Shown here in pieces: positions 7,403 to 14,109 of a stretch of DNA of 15,437 bases (within the stretch, counting starts at the first letter, position 1; each line of letters begins with the position of its first letter). The position numbers and the translations under genes were made by a program. The DNA comes from CAZWZG01 sp964638245 (GTDB lineage: Bacteria > Pseudomonadota > Alphaproteobacteria > Rhodobacterales > Rhodobacteraceae), in the NCBI GenBank assembly GCA_964638245.1, contig CAZWZG010000071.1, positions 1 through 15,437 on the forward strand. Reading direction: 5' to 3'. The notes beneath the pieces were generated by a model, which had not been told where the DNA came from, did not search any database, and saw only the letters and a program-made list of their open reading frames with translations.

Positions 7403-8200
7403 ATGTACGATACACCAATGACGGAGAGCCACGTGACTGCCGCCAATACCAAGATCTCCGCCCGCGACGTTCAGGTCTATTACGGGGACAACCACGCCAT
7501 TAAGGATGTGAGCGTGGACATCGAAGACAAGACGGTGACGGCTTTTATCGGCCCGTCGGGGTGTGGCAAGTCCACTTTCTTGCGTTGTATCAACCGGATG
7601 AACGACACAATTGATGTTGCGCGCATGGAAGGTCTGATCCAGATCGATGGGACGGACATCTACGATCCTAAGGTCGATCCTGTGCAGCTGCGCGCGATGG
7701 TTGGCATGGTTTTCCAAAAGCCAAACCCGTTCCCGAAGTCGATCTATGACAACATCGCTTACGGGCCCAAGATCCACGGTCTTGCCAAAAACAAGGCTGA
7801 CCTTGATGATATCGTCGAGCGTGCGCTGCGCCGTGGTGCGATTTGGGATGAGGTCAAAGACCGTCTTCATGCACCAGGCACCGGTTTGTCAGGTGGTCAG
7901 CAACAGCGTCTGTGTATCGCGCGCGCCATCGCAACCGAGCCGCAGATCCTTCTGATGGACGAGCCGTGTTCGGCCCTTGACCCGATCGCGACTGCTCAAG
8001 TCGAAGAATTGATCGACGAGTTGAAACAGAATTACTCCGTGGTGATCGTCACGCACTCCATGCAGCAGGCCGCGCGGGTTAGCCAGAAGACGGCCTTCTT
8101 CCACCTCGGCAATCTGGTCGAATATGGCGACACGGGCGACATCTTTACCAACCCCAATGACAAGCGCACTGAAAGCTACATCACCGGGCGTATCGGATAA
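7403..8200 (+). CDS. pstB: Phosphate ABC transporter ATP-binding protein PstB
   Basis: The 265-residue ATPase that powers the PstSCA importer; two copies bind the cytoplasmic face of PstC and PstA. All motifs are intact: Walker A GPSGCGKST (50-58), Q loop Q105 in FQKPNPFP, signature LSGGQ (162-166), Walker B ILLMDEP (182-188, catalytic E187) and the switch histidine H218 in VTHSM. The sequence NPFPKSIYDNIAYGP is characteristic of PstB among ABC ATPases. ATG at 7403 is taken because GGGAGA (7391-7396) lies six bases before it; a second in-frame Met at residue 6 has no comparable site. PstB also takes part in signalling through PhoU to PhoR. Only five bases separate it from phoU. Confidence 0.97.
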   Translation: MYDTPMTESHVTAANTKISARDVQVYYGDNHAIKDVSVDIEDKTVTAFIGPSGCGKSTFLRCINRMNDTIDVARMEGLIQIDGTDIYDPKVDPVQLRAMVGMVFQKPNPFPKSIYDNIAYGPKIHGLAKNKADLDDIVERALRRGAIWDEVKDRLHAPGTGLSGGQQQRLCIARAIATEPQILLMDEPCSALDPIATAQVEELIDELKQNYSVVIVTHSMQQAARVSQKTAFFHLGNLVEYGDTGDIFTNPNDKRTESYITGRIG

Positions 8201-8205
8201 ATCAG

Positions 8206-8922
8206 ATGAACGAAGCACAACACATCCAGTCGGCCTATGACCGCGATCTTGAAGCGATACAGGCGCTGATCATGAAGATGGGCGGTCTCGTGGAGGCCGC
8301 GATCATCGAAAGCGCGCGATCACTGGAAGAGCGCGACGAAGACCTGGCAAAGAAGGTCAGGTCCGAAGATCAAGCCATTGATGACCTTGAAGAAATGGTC
8401 AACGATGCGGCCGCACGTTTGATCGCGCTGCGCGCGCCGACGGCAAGCGATTTGCGGACAGTACTTTCGGTCTTGAAGATCTCTTCGAACCTTGAGCGGT
8501 GCGGCGACTATGCCAAGAACCTGGCCAAGCGGACCAGTGTGCTGGTGCAGATGCAGCCTATTGACGGCGCCTCGGTTGCCATCCGTCGCATGGCGCGCGA
8601 GGTCGAGGCGATGATGAAGGATGCGCTCGACAGCTATATCCAGCGCGACGCTGAATTGGCGCTTCAGGTCATCGACCGCGACGAGGACGTCGACTCGATG
8701 TACAATGCGCTTTTCCGTGAGTTCCTGACCCACATGATGGAAGATCCGCGCAACATCACGGCTTGCATGCACTTGCATTTCATCGCCAAAAATATCGAGC
8801 GCATGGGGGATCACGTCACTTCGATTGCCGAACAGGTTGTCTATCTGGTGACGGGATCGATGCCCGATGATGCGCGTCCCAAGGGCGACCGGACATCCTT
8901 CATGAAGCAGAAAGAGGCGTAA
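8206..8922 (+). CDS. phoU: Phosphate signalling protein PhoU
   Basis: A 238-residue, all-helical cytoplasmic protein made of two repeated three-helix bundles. Each repeat shows the family's metal-binding pattern: SSNLERCGDYAKNLAKR near residues 92-108 and KNIERMGDHVTSIAEQ in the second half. PhoU represses the Pho regulon when phosphate is sufficient by connecting the Pst transporter (PstB) with the PAS region of PhoR. Its length is normal for the family. The start lies five bases after the pstB stop with only a weak ribosome site, so translation probably depends on pstB. That PhoU here signals to a PhoR without membrane anchor is inferred from the neighbouring gene. Confidence 0.96.
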   Translation: MNEAQHIQSAYDRDLEAIQALIMKMGGLVEAAIIESARSLEERDEDLAKKVRSEDQAIDDLEEMVNDAAARLIALRAPTASDLRTVLSVLKISSNLERCGDYAKNLAKRTSVLVQMQPIDGASVAIRRMAREVEAMMKDALDSYIQRDAELALQVIDRDEDVDSMYNALFREFLTHMMEDPRNITACMHLHFIAKNIERMGDHVTSIAEQVVYLVTGSMPDDARPKGDRTSFMKQKEA

Positions 8923-8926
8923 CGCC

Positions 8927-9616
8927 ATGTCGGCCGCACAGCCCAAGGTTCTTGTCGTCGAAGATGAGCCGGCGCAGCGCGAAGTATTGGCCTATAACCT
9001 TGAAGCCGAAGGATTTCACGTCGATCGTGCGGAAAACGGCGACGAAGCGCTGCTTCTTGTCAACGAAGCTGCACCTGATGTGATCGTGCTCGATTGGATG
9101 CTTCCGGGCGTCTCGGGCATCGAAGTCTGTCGCCGCCTCAAGATGCGCCCAGAAACGCGTACGGTTCCTATCATCATGCTCAGCGCGCGATCTGAAGAAG
9201 TCGATCGGGTGAGGGGGCTTGAAACGGGCGCCGACGACTATGTGATCAAGCCGTATTCTGTTGTCGAGCTTATGGCGCGAGTCCGCTCGCAGTTGCGCCG
9301 CGCACGTCCGAGCACCGTCGGTCAGCGTCTTGAATACGATGATATCGTTCTGGACGCCGAGACCCATAAGGTCACGCGGCTCGAAAAACCGCTGAAGCTT
9401 GGGCCGACGGAATTCAGGCTTTTGTCGACGTTCATGGAAAAACCGGGCCGCGTCTGGTCGCGCGAGCAGCTGCTCGACCGCGTTTGGGGCCGTGATATCT
9501 ACGTCGATACACGGACTGTCGATGTGCATATCGGACGCCTGCGCAAAGCACTGTGTCAGTACGGCGGGGAGGATCCCGTGCGTACTGTACGCGGCGCCGG
9601 GTACGCCTTGGGCTAA
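8927..9616 (+). CDS. phoB: Phosphate regulon response regulator PhoB
   Basis: A 229-residue OmpR/PhoB-type response regulator. The receiver domain carries the acidic pair E12/D13, the phosphoacceptor D56 in VIVLDWMLPGVSG, S86 in IIMLSARSE and K108 in DDYVIKPYS. The C-terminal winged-helix domain includes LGPTEFRLLSTFMEKPGRVWSREQLLDRVWG and the recognition-helix region TRTVDVHIGRLRKAL, ending VRTVRGAGYALG. Phosphorylated by PhoR, it binds Pho boxes such as the one before pstS and so activates its own operon. It starts four bases after the phoU stop and is the last gene of the group; I see no clear terminator after it. Confidence 0.97.
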   Translation: MSAAQPKVLVVEDEPAQREVLAYNLEAEGFHVDRAENGDEALLLVNEAAPDVIVLDWMLPGVSGIEVCRRLKMRPETRTVPIIMLSARSEEVDRVRGLETGADDYVIKPYSVVELMARVRSQLRRARPSTVGQRLEYDDIVLDAETHKVTRLEKPLKLGPTEFRLLSTFMEKPGRVWSREQLLDRVWGRDIYVDTRTVDVHIGRLRKALCQYGGEDPVRTVRGAGYALG

Positions 9617-9739
9617 ATCGTATAATCAGTATTATGGTAAAAAGGGATCGATCGCTTTACGCGCGATAACCGTTTGTATTGCAACTCAGATTTTCTTGAC
9701 CAATTATGCGAGCAGTTCGTCGTCTAGCGAGACCAAGCC

Positions 9740-9843
9740 ATGCCATCCGTTCTTGTCCTGAATGGACCCAATTTGAATCTGCTCGGAACGCGAGAGCCTG
9801 AGGTTTATGGCCATGATACCCTTGCGGATGTTGAAGCGCTGTG
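9740..9843 (+). CDS. aroQ: 3-dehydroquinate dehydratase type II, N-terminal fragment (cut by assembly gap)
   Basis: The first 34 codons of AroQ, which dehydrates 3-dehydroquinate to 3-dehydroshikimate in the shikimate pathway for aromatic amino acids. The diagnostic start LVLNGPNLNLLGTREPEVYG is intact, including N11 and the flexible-lid residues R18 and Y23 (Tyr being the catalytic base in this family). The usual protein is about 145-150 residues, so roughly three quarters is missing because the sequence breaks into Ns after 9843. The open frame continues through the Ns into unrelated LuxR sequence only by chance. It lies 123 bases after phoB; a weak -35/-10 pair (TTGCAA and AATTAT, 17 apart) may be present in that interval, but I would not rely on it. 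Confidence 0.9.
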
Positions 9844-9943
9844 NNNNNNNNNNNNNNNNNNNNNNNNNNNNNNNNNNNNNNNNNNNNNNNNNNNNNNNNN
9901 NNNNNNNNNNNNNNNNNNNNNNNNNNNNNNNNNNNNNNNNNNN
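9844..9943. other. Assembly gap (100 N)
   Basis: Exactly 100 undetermined bases. A round 100 is the usual placeholder for a scaffold gap of unknown length. The flanks are the start of aroQ and the end of a luxR-type gene. The missing parts of these two alone would need several hundred bases, so the true distance must be larger than shown, or the join is wrong. Confidence 0.98.
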
Positions 9944-10216
9944 GAAATCGAGCTGTTGAACCAGGCGATGCACCTTAAGATGGTCAACCTTCCCGACGAG
10001 CGTACGGATCGCCAGCTGACCGATCGTCAGAGGGAAGTTCTGGAATGGGTTGGCGATGGAAAGACGACCCAGGATATCGCGTTGATCATGGGTTTAACCC
10101 CTGCGACGGTTGAAAAACACTTACGTCTGGCCCGACAGACTCTTGATGTCGATACGACCGCGCACGCCCTGCTCCGCGCCTCTTTCCACAACCAGATATA
10201 CGTCCTGCGTGCCTGA
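9944..10216 (+). CDS. LuxR-family transcriptional regulator, C-terminal DNA-binding fragment
   Basis: The last 90 residues of a LuxR-type regulator; the start lies in the gap. The GerE/LuxR helix-turn-helix is clear: LTDRQREVLEWVGDGKTTQDIALIMGLTPATVEKHLRLARQTLDV, with the family's conserved Glu of REVLEW, Gly of DGKT and the TVEKHL recognition helix. The tail TTAHALLRASFHNQIYVL suggests the autoinducer-binding LuxR subgroup common in Roseobacter relatives, where short linker and HTH end the protein, but the ligand-binding half is not visible. Whether it binds an acyl-homoserine lactone cannot be judged. No luxI-like synthase is present in the window. Confidence 0.85.
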   Translation, partial: EIELLNQAMHLKMVNLPDERTDRQLTDRQREVLEWVGDGKTTQDIALIMGLTPATVEKHLRLARQTLDVDTTAHALLRASFHNQIYVLRA

Positions 10217-10434
10217 TTTTACCATTTGGTAGGGAATCCCGGACTTCCAAGAATCGTGCCGCTGCGTCATCTTAACGATGCTAGACAGTGAGCGGTAAAA
10301 GCTCGCCGAGGGTTCGTTTTCAACCAACGGTGGGTGGTGGGAGTAAACAGGATCTTGAGGGCTTATTCCTCGCCCAACGGTCTTGCATAGCGCATCGGCG
10401 ACGTCCTCATCCCCGATGGTCCCGTCCGATGCGA
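10217..10434. other. Gene-free, hairpin-rich intergenic region
   Basis: About 220 bases between the LuxR fragment and the tsf terminator without a credible gene on either strand. It holds the inverted repeat TACCA/TGGTA (10220-10231), small stems at 10268-10280 and 10311-10325, a direct repeat CCAACGG (10324 and 10374), and a compound hairpin with arms CGCATCGG (10391-10398) and CCGATGCG (10426-10433) enclosing a CATC/GATG stem. A structured RNA is possible but I do not recognise one. Confidence 0.4.
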
Positions 10435-10468
10435 AAGCGGCGTGCCCCATTTCCGGAGCACGCCGCTT
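10435..10468 (-). terminator. Terminator hairpin after tsf
   Basis: A perfect 11-base-pair stem, AAGCGGCGTGC (10435-10445) with GCACGCCGCTT (10458-10468), has a 12-base loop and begins about 25 bases after the tsf stop codon. On the minus strand the following T run is short (TTTC). On the plus strand the tail is TTACCTTTTG, so it could also serve transcripts from the left. Confidence 0.7.
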
Positions 10469-10492
10469 ACCTTTTGTCGGTCTGAAAAAGAC

Positions 10493-11368
10493 TTAGCCTT
10501 GTGCGGCCTTGGCAACCTCGGCTGCGAAGTCTTCTTCTTTCTTCTCGATCCCCTCGCCCACTTCGAGGCGCACGAAGCCTTTCAGCTCAATCCCAGCTTC
10601 CTTGGCCGCAGCACCAACCGTCAGGTCAGGGTTTACAACAAAGGACTGGTTCACGAGCGTGACTTCGGACAGGAATTTCTTCATCCGGCCGACGATCATC
10701 TTTTCGATCACGGCTTCGGGCTTGCCCGACTCCCGCGCGATGTCCATCTGAACCGCTTTTTCCTTTTCCACGACAGATGGGTCGAGGTCGGCTTCGGAAA
10801 GCGAAGCCGGGTTCACGGCAGCGATGTGCATCGCGATCTGACGTGCCGTTGCAGCGTCATCGCCCGAAAAGCCGACGAGAACGCCGATCTTGCCCATGCC
10901 ATCTGTTGCAGCGTTGTGGACGTAGGCCACGACGTTGTCCGCATCCAGCGACGCCATGCGGCGGATCGACATGTTTTCACCAATCGTCGCGATCTTGTCG
11001 GTCACGATGTCTGCAATCGACTTGCCGCCGATTTCAGTCGCTTTCAGCGCTTCGACATCGGCCACATCGACGGCGGCGGTTGCGATATCGGCCACCATCA
11101 ACTGGAATTCGGCGTTTTTGCCGACAAAGTCGGTCTCCGAGTTCACCTCGACAGCAATGCCGCGGCCGTCCTTGACCTTGACCGCCACAAGACCTTCTGC
11201 AGCCGTACGCCCGGATTTCTTGGCCGCCTTGGCCAGACCCTTGGTGCGCAGCCAGTCGATGGCCGCTTCCATTTCGCCTGCGGTTTCGGTCAGCGCCTTC
11301 TTGGCGTCCATCATGCCCGCGCCCGTCTTGTCGCGAAGCTCTTTCACAAGTGCAGCCGTGATGGCCAT
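10493..11368 (-). CDS. tsf: Translation elongation factor Ts
   Basis: A 291-residue guanine-nucleotide exchange factor that releases GDP from EF-Tu during translation. The N-terminal domain shows the signature LRDKTGAGMMDAKKAL near residues 11-26, and the core contains VEVNSETDFVGKN, the EF-Tu contact region. A second core half and the C-terminal segment VNQSFV...GFVRLEVGEGIEKKEEDFAAEV follow, all normal for the family. ATG at 11368 is chosen because AAGGAGA lies about eight bases upstream on the minus strand; an in-frame start 18 bases earlier would precede this ribosome site. The gene follows rpsB by 70 bases, the standard bacterial rpsB-tsf operon, with a GC-rich hairpin between them and a terminator after it. 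Confidence 0.97.
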   Translation of the reverse strand: MAITAALVKELRDKTGAGMMDAKKALTETAGEMEAAIDWLRTKGLAKAAKKSGRTAAEGLVAVKVKDGRGIAVEVNSETDFVGKNAEFQLMVADIATAAVDVADVEALKATEIGGKSIADIVTDKIATIGENMSIRRMASLDADNVVAYVHNAATDGMGKIGVLVGFSGDDAATARQIAMHIAAVNPASLSEADLDPSVVEKEKAVQMDIARESGKPEAVIEKMIVGRMKKFLSEVTLVNQSFVVNPDLTVGAAAKEAGIELKGFVRLEVGEGIEKKEEDFAAEVAKAAQG

Positions 11369-11396
11369 CTTGTTTCTCCTTACCAAAAGTTCTGCG

Positions 11397-11416
11397 CCGC
11401 GGGTTTTATCCCGCGG
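11397..11416 (-). other. GC-rich hairpin between rpsB and tsf
   Basis: A perfect seven-base-pair stem, CCGCGGG (11397-11403) with CCCGCGG (11410-11416), encloses a six-base A/T loop in the 70-base spacer. No T run follows on the minus strand, so it is not an intrinsic terminator. A role in mRNA processing or in setting the rpsB:tsf ratio is possible. Confidence 0.55.
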
Positions 11417-11438
11417 GCCATGTCAATTGCGTGACGAT

Positions 11439-12230
11439 TTAGCTTGCTGCCGGGGCTTCTTCAGCCGCAGGAGCTGCTTCTTGCTCGGCAACTTCTTCAC
11501 CGGCATCTTCCATGGCGCCAAGATCGACGCCAGCAGCGCCCATCTGAGCCGTCATGCCGTCAAGGATCGCGCGCGAGGCCAGATCGCAGTAAAGCGCGAT
11601 GGCGCGTGCAGCGTCATCGTTGCCCGGGATGATGTAGTCCACACCATCAGGCGAGCAGTTCGTGTCAACGACGGCAGCGACCGGGATGCCAAGCTTTTTG
11701 GCTTCCGCGATGGCCAGGTCCTCTTTGTTGACGTCGATGATGAACAGCATGTCGGGCACGCCGCCCATTTCGCGGATCCCGCCCAGCGAGGCTTGCAGTT
11801 TGGTCTGCTCTCGCTCGATGCCCAGACGTTCTTTCTTGGTCAGGCCGTCTGCGCCTTCGGCCATCTGTTCGTCAATCGCCTTAAGACGGTTGATCGATTG
11901 GGACACGGTCTGCCAATTGGTCAGCGTGCCGCCGAGCCAGCGGTGGTTCATGTAATACTGTGCACAGCGTTCAGCGGCGTCCGCGACGGGCTTTTGCGCC
12001 TGACGCTTGGTGCCAACGAACAGAACGCGGCCGCCCTTGGCGACAGTTTCGCGCAATGCGTTAAGAGCAGCGTCCAGCATCGGAACCGTCTGTGTGAGGT
12101 CCATGATGTGGATGCCGTTGCGGTCGCCATAGATGAACTCCTGCATACGCGGGTTCCATCGCTGGGTTTGGTGACCAAAGTGAACGCCAGCTTCCAAAAG
12201 CTGACGCATCGTGAATTCAGGGAGCGCCAT
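11439..12230 (-). CDS. rpsB: 30S ribosomal protein S2
   Basis: A 263-residue ribosomal protein of the small subunit, needed with S1 for 30S function. The start MALPEFTMRQLLEAGVHFGHQTQRWNPRM is the S2 signature, followed by FIYGDRNGIHIMDLTQT, FVGTKRQAQ, RWLGGTLTNWQT and the second signature PDMLFIIDVNKEDLAIAEAKKLGIPVAAVVDTNC. It is about 20 residues longer than E. coli S2 because of an Ala/Glu-rich C-terminal tail, usual in alphaproteobacteria. ATG at 12230 has AAAGGA about eight bases upstream; the longer open frame to 12452 would enter the leader and lacks S2 similarity. First gene of the rpsB-tsf operon, with a structured leader that could bind S2. Confidence 0.97.
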   Translation of the reverse strand: MALPEFTMRQLLEAGVHFGHQTQRWNPRMQEFIYGDRNGIHIMDLTQTVPMLDAALNALRETVAKGGRVLFVGTKRQAQKPVADAAERCAQYYMNHRWLGGTLTNWQTVSQSINRLKAIDEQMAEGADGLTKKERLGIEREQTKLQASLGGIREMGGVPDMLFIIDVNKEDLAIAEAKKLGIPVAAVVDTNCSPDGVDYIIPGNDDAARAIALYCDLASRAILDGMTAQMGAAGVDLGAMEDAGEEVAEQEAAPAAEEAPAAS

Positions 12231-12254
12231 GTCCAAATTCCTTTCCGGTTTGCG

Positions 12255-12303
12255 CCTCGGCAGAGCGTTCAGGGATTGCTCCCAACCGGCGGATCGCTCG
12301 AGG
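12255..12303 (-). promoter_or_regulatory. Structured 5' leader of rpsB
   Basis: Nested inverted repeats lie 25-73 bases before the rpsB start: outer CCTCG (12255-12259) with CGAGG (12299-12303), inner AGCG (12264-12267) with CGCT (12295-12298), and an innermost GGGA/TCCC stem (12272-12283) with a four-base loop. rpsB is known to be autoregulated by S2 in other bacteria through its leader; that this structure does so here is inference. Confidence 0.5.
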
Positions 12304-12346
12304 ATGTCTCCCCCAAGGACCCATGCCCTGCCTGTGAAGTGCGCGC

Positions 12347-12375
12347 CGGATACACCGGTTTGTCTGCGCTGGCAA
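12347..12375 (-). promoter_or_regulatory. Possible rpsB promoter
   Basis: On the minus strand TTGCCA (12375-12370) is followed after 17 bases by TATCCG (12352-12347). The -35 is good, the -10 only partly matches. Transcription would start near 12340 and give a leader of about 110 bases that contains the nested hairpins. Confidence 0.35.
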
Positions 12376-12391
12376 CCCCAAGACGCAGGCG

Positions 12392-13063
12392 TCAGATGAT
12401 TGAGAGCCAGCGGATGAGCGGAAGCATCGCTTGCGTGCGTTCCATCGCCCAATCAAGCCCTTCTTCGCCTTGGATTGCACGCGCTGGCGCCGGATTGTCG
12501 AACGTCCGCGCGACCAAGGATTTATGGCGCAACAAAACAGCCGCCCTGCCCTCTGCCTCATATCCTTTTGGAAGGCGTGCAAGGTCGGGTTGCCCCATGG
12601 TGCAGCCATCTGCTTCGAGCGTATCAAGCGATGCGAATAGGGCCTTCTGCTCGACCGGATCCACGATTGCATCGCGCAGCCGTTTGAGCGCGGCGGGCTC
12701 AAGACCATAGAGGCCTGTGCCATACCCAACGCCGCGCAACCCGAGCGAAAAATGCGCTGCTGGTGATCGGTTGGGGTGGTCGCCGGACCAAAAGATCATG
12801 TGCAGCGAGGCGTTGTAGGGCGATTTGTCCTTTGAGAATCTGACATCGCGATTGATACGTCGAAGCGATCCGTTGATGCGCGCTTCTGCCTTCAGGCTGG
12901 GGTCGACTTCGGCCATCCGTGGCGCGATCGCTTCGATGAAAGCAACGGCTGGCGCCTTCCAATGTGCTTCGTACCGGTCACGGTTTTCGTCGAACCAGCC
13001 TTTGGAATTATTGGCATCGAGGTCGCGCAGAAAGACGAAAGTGTCCTCGCTGAACAGGCTCAT
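12392..13063 (-). CDS. DUF2461 (TIGR02453-type) family protein
   Basis: A 223-residue soluble protein of the DUF2461 family, whose biochemical function is not established. Family landmarks are visible: the N-terminal FLRDLDANNSKGWFDENRDRYEAHW (residues about 11-35), RINRDVRFSKDKSPYNASLHMIFW (about 68-91), and the glycine-rich GVGYGTGLYGLEP that follows. Length is normal. ATG overlaps the stop of the TetR gene as ATGA, so the two are probably cotranscribed and translationally coupled from the TetR promoter. Its stop codon lies within the small repeat GACGC/GCGTC (12382-12393), too weak to call a terminator. No signal peptide or membrane segment is seen. Confidence 0.88.
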   Translation of the reverse strand: MSLFSEDTFVFLRDLDANNSKGWFDENRDRYEAHWKAPAVAFIEAIAPRMAEVDPSLKAEARINGSLRRINRDVRFSKDKSPYNASLHMIFWSGDHPNRSPAAHFSLGLRGVGYGTGLYGLEPAALKRLRDAIVDPVEQKALFASLDTLEADGCTMGQPDLARLPKGYEAEGRAAVLLRHKSLVARTFDNPAPARAIQGEEGLDWAMERTQAMLPLIRWLSII

Positions 13064-13698
13064 GTCAGGCCTCGCAAAAATGGGTCAGGTCCAGGATGCC
13101 GGACCCCGAACAACGTCTCTAGCGACGATAGTACCCCGCGCGCGCCAGCGTTCAGAATGCGACTTTGTGCGTCTTCAGATAACGTCGCGGCGGCCAGTTG
13201 GACGGATCCAACGGCAAGGGTGAGTGCGGCGATAAGGCGAGGTTCGTCCGGCGGCGTGTCCTGTTCCCGCGCCAGCTCGGCCAAGATCGCGTCATGGGCA
13301 GCCTCAAACCCTTCGCGGGCTGGCTCGCCACGATGCGCAGTGTCCTGGGACAGCGCCGCCAGGGAGCACCCGACCCGGATCGTGTTCAGATGCTCTGGGC
13401 GAAGGTAATCCGCCATGATGCGCAAGGCCTGTTCTGCGAGATCGCGTGATGTTGGACCGCTTCGGTTTTCCAGCATTTTCAACAGAGGATGCTCGCGCCG
13501 GACAACTTCTTCAAAAAGCGCGTCCTTGGTTTTAAAATGGGCATAGAACGCACCGCGTGTCAGGTCGGCTTTGGCCATGACAGCGTCAATCGAAACGGCC
13601 TCGTAGCCTTGTTCGCGAAACAGCGCCGCCGCCCCTTTCAAAATCTTGGAGCGTACTTCGGAGTTGTGACGGTGTTTTCGGTTTTGCTCTGAAATCAT
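13060..13698 (-). CDS. TetR/AcrR-family transcriptional repressor
   Basis: A regulator of about 212 residues with an N-terminal TetR DNA-binding domain: RSKILKGAAALFREQGYEAVSIDAVMAKADLTRGAFYAHFKTKDALFEEVV, where DAVMAKADLTRGAFYAHF is the helix-turn-helix. The C-terminal ligand/dimerisation part is variable and gives no ligand. In-frame ATGs exist at 13728, 13710 and 13698. I choose 13698 (protein beginning MISEQ) because the longer versions encode a repeated MLVN peptide from the tandem operator palindromes, and the best promoter would start transcription near 13719, excluding 13728; 13710 remains possible. No clear ribosome site is seen for any of them. Probably self-repressing, and probably also controlling the divergent genes at 13780-14492; both are inference. 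Confidence 0.9.
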   Translation of the reverse strand: MISEQNRKHRHNSEVRSKILKGAAALFREQGYEAVSIDAVMAKADLTRGAFYAHFKTKDALFEEVVRREHPLLKMLENRSGPTSRDLAEQALRIMADYLRPEHLNTIRVGCSLAALSQDTAHRGEPAREGFEAAHDAILAELAREQDTPPDEPRLIAALTLAVGSVQLAAATLSEDAQSRILNAGARGVLSSLETLFGVRHPGPDPFLRGLT

Positions 13699-13728
13699 GT
13701 TGACCAACATAAATATGTTCACCAACAT
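13697..13728. promoter_or_regulatory. Tandem palindromic operator for the TetR regulator
   Basis: Two 14-base palindromes lie 18 bases apart from start to start: ATGTTGACCAACAT (13697-13710, arms perfect) and ATGTTCACCAACAT (13715-13728, one arm mismatch). The second covers the proposed -10 and transcription start of the TetR gene, the first lies just after it and touches the chosen ATG. Such symmetry and placement are typical of an autorepressing TetR site. Confidence 0.78.
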
Positions 13729-13754
13729 ATATCGAAACGAGTCGTATGCGTCAA
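13726..13754 (-). promoter_or_regulatory. Promoter of the TetR-DUF2461 pair
   Basis: On the minus strand TTGACG (13754-13749) and TATATG (13731-13726) are 17 bases apart, a good sigma-70-like pair. The expected start of transcription near 13719 lies inside the operator, which would give a very short or nearly absent leader before the TetR start codon. Confidence 0.55.
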
Positions 13755-13779
13755 CTTTCAGAAAGTGGATTTATAACAG

Positions 13780-14109
13780 ATGTCTAACGGGGATTGGAAA
13801 GCTGTTTCAGCAGTATTTCTTGCCTTTCCGGGAAGTGCTCCCGGCCGAATGATGTCTGCCGAGGCCGTTACCCGCGACGGTAAGGTCTTTGCGTTTTGGT
13901 CCACAAAGGGTGGGCGCGAAGGGTTGGGGTTGCGCATTCCGCGCAATGTTGACCTGTCAGAATTCGCCCTAACCGATTGGCAGCATCTGGCCCCCTTCAA
14001 AACCCGCCCTCCGATGAAGGACTGGATTGTTGTTGGTCGCCGGGATCGCGACAAATGGGCAGCGCTAGGACGACTTGCCTATGAGCAAATGGAGACCGCG
14101 GCATGTTGA
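13780..14109 (+). CDS. Small protein resembling the MmcQ/YjbR-like group
   Basis: A 109-residue soluble protein. I am not sure of the family. The run GKVFAFWSTKGGREGLGLRIP, then a spaced HLAPF and MKDWIVVG, follows the pattern of short YjbR/MmcQ-like proteins (a GK-FA strand, an LKLP-type strand, a PF loop and a final MKEWVVV strand). These have a double-wing DNA-binding-like fold but mostly unknown roles. The start ATG at 13780 is preceded by a weak GTGGA ribosome site about ten bases away and by TTATAA (13771-13776) as a possible -10. It is divergent from the TetR gene, with the operator between them, and overlaps the following MAPEG gene by seven bases, so the two are likely cotranscribed and possibly TetR-controlled. 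Confidence 0.65.
   Translation: MSNGDWKAVSAVFLAFPGSAPGRMMSAEAVTRDGKVFAFWSTKGGREGLGLRIPRNVDLSEFALTDWQHLAPFKTRPPMKDWIVVGRRDRDKWAALGRLAYEQMETAAC

Noticed and set aside
9617..9700. Terminator after phoB
   Set aside because: Only five-pair stems (ATAAT/ATTAT and ATCGC/GCGAT) without a T run were found, too weak to call.
9740..10216. Single 158-residue AroQ-LuxR fusion protein
   Set aside because: The frame passes through 100 Ns; both halves are incomplete members of unrelated families, so this is an assembly artefact.
10121..10450. Minus-strand open frame of 109 codons beside tsf
   Set aside because: It overlaps the end of the LuxR fragment, includes the terminator stem, and has no ribosome site or domain.
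11397..11426. Separate tsf promoter from TTGACA (minus strand, 11426-11421)
   Set aside because: The A/T-rich bases that could be a -10 are only about ten bases away and lie in the hairpin loop; no -10 exists at 16-18 bases.
10935..12710. Plus-strand open frame of 591 codons antisense to tsf, rpsB and the DUF2461 gene
   Set aside because: It runs across three confident minus-strand genes and their spacers and has no domain; long antisense frames are common in GC-rich coding DNA.
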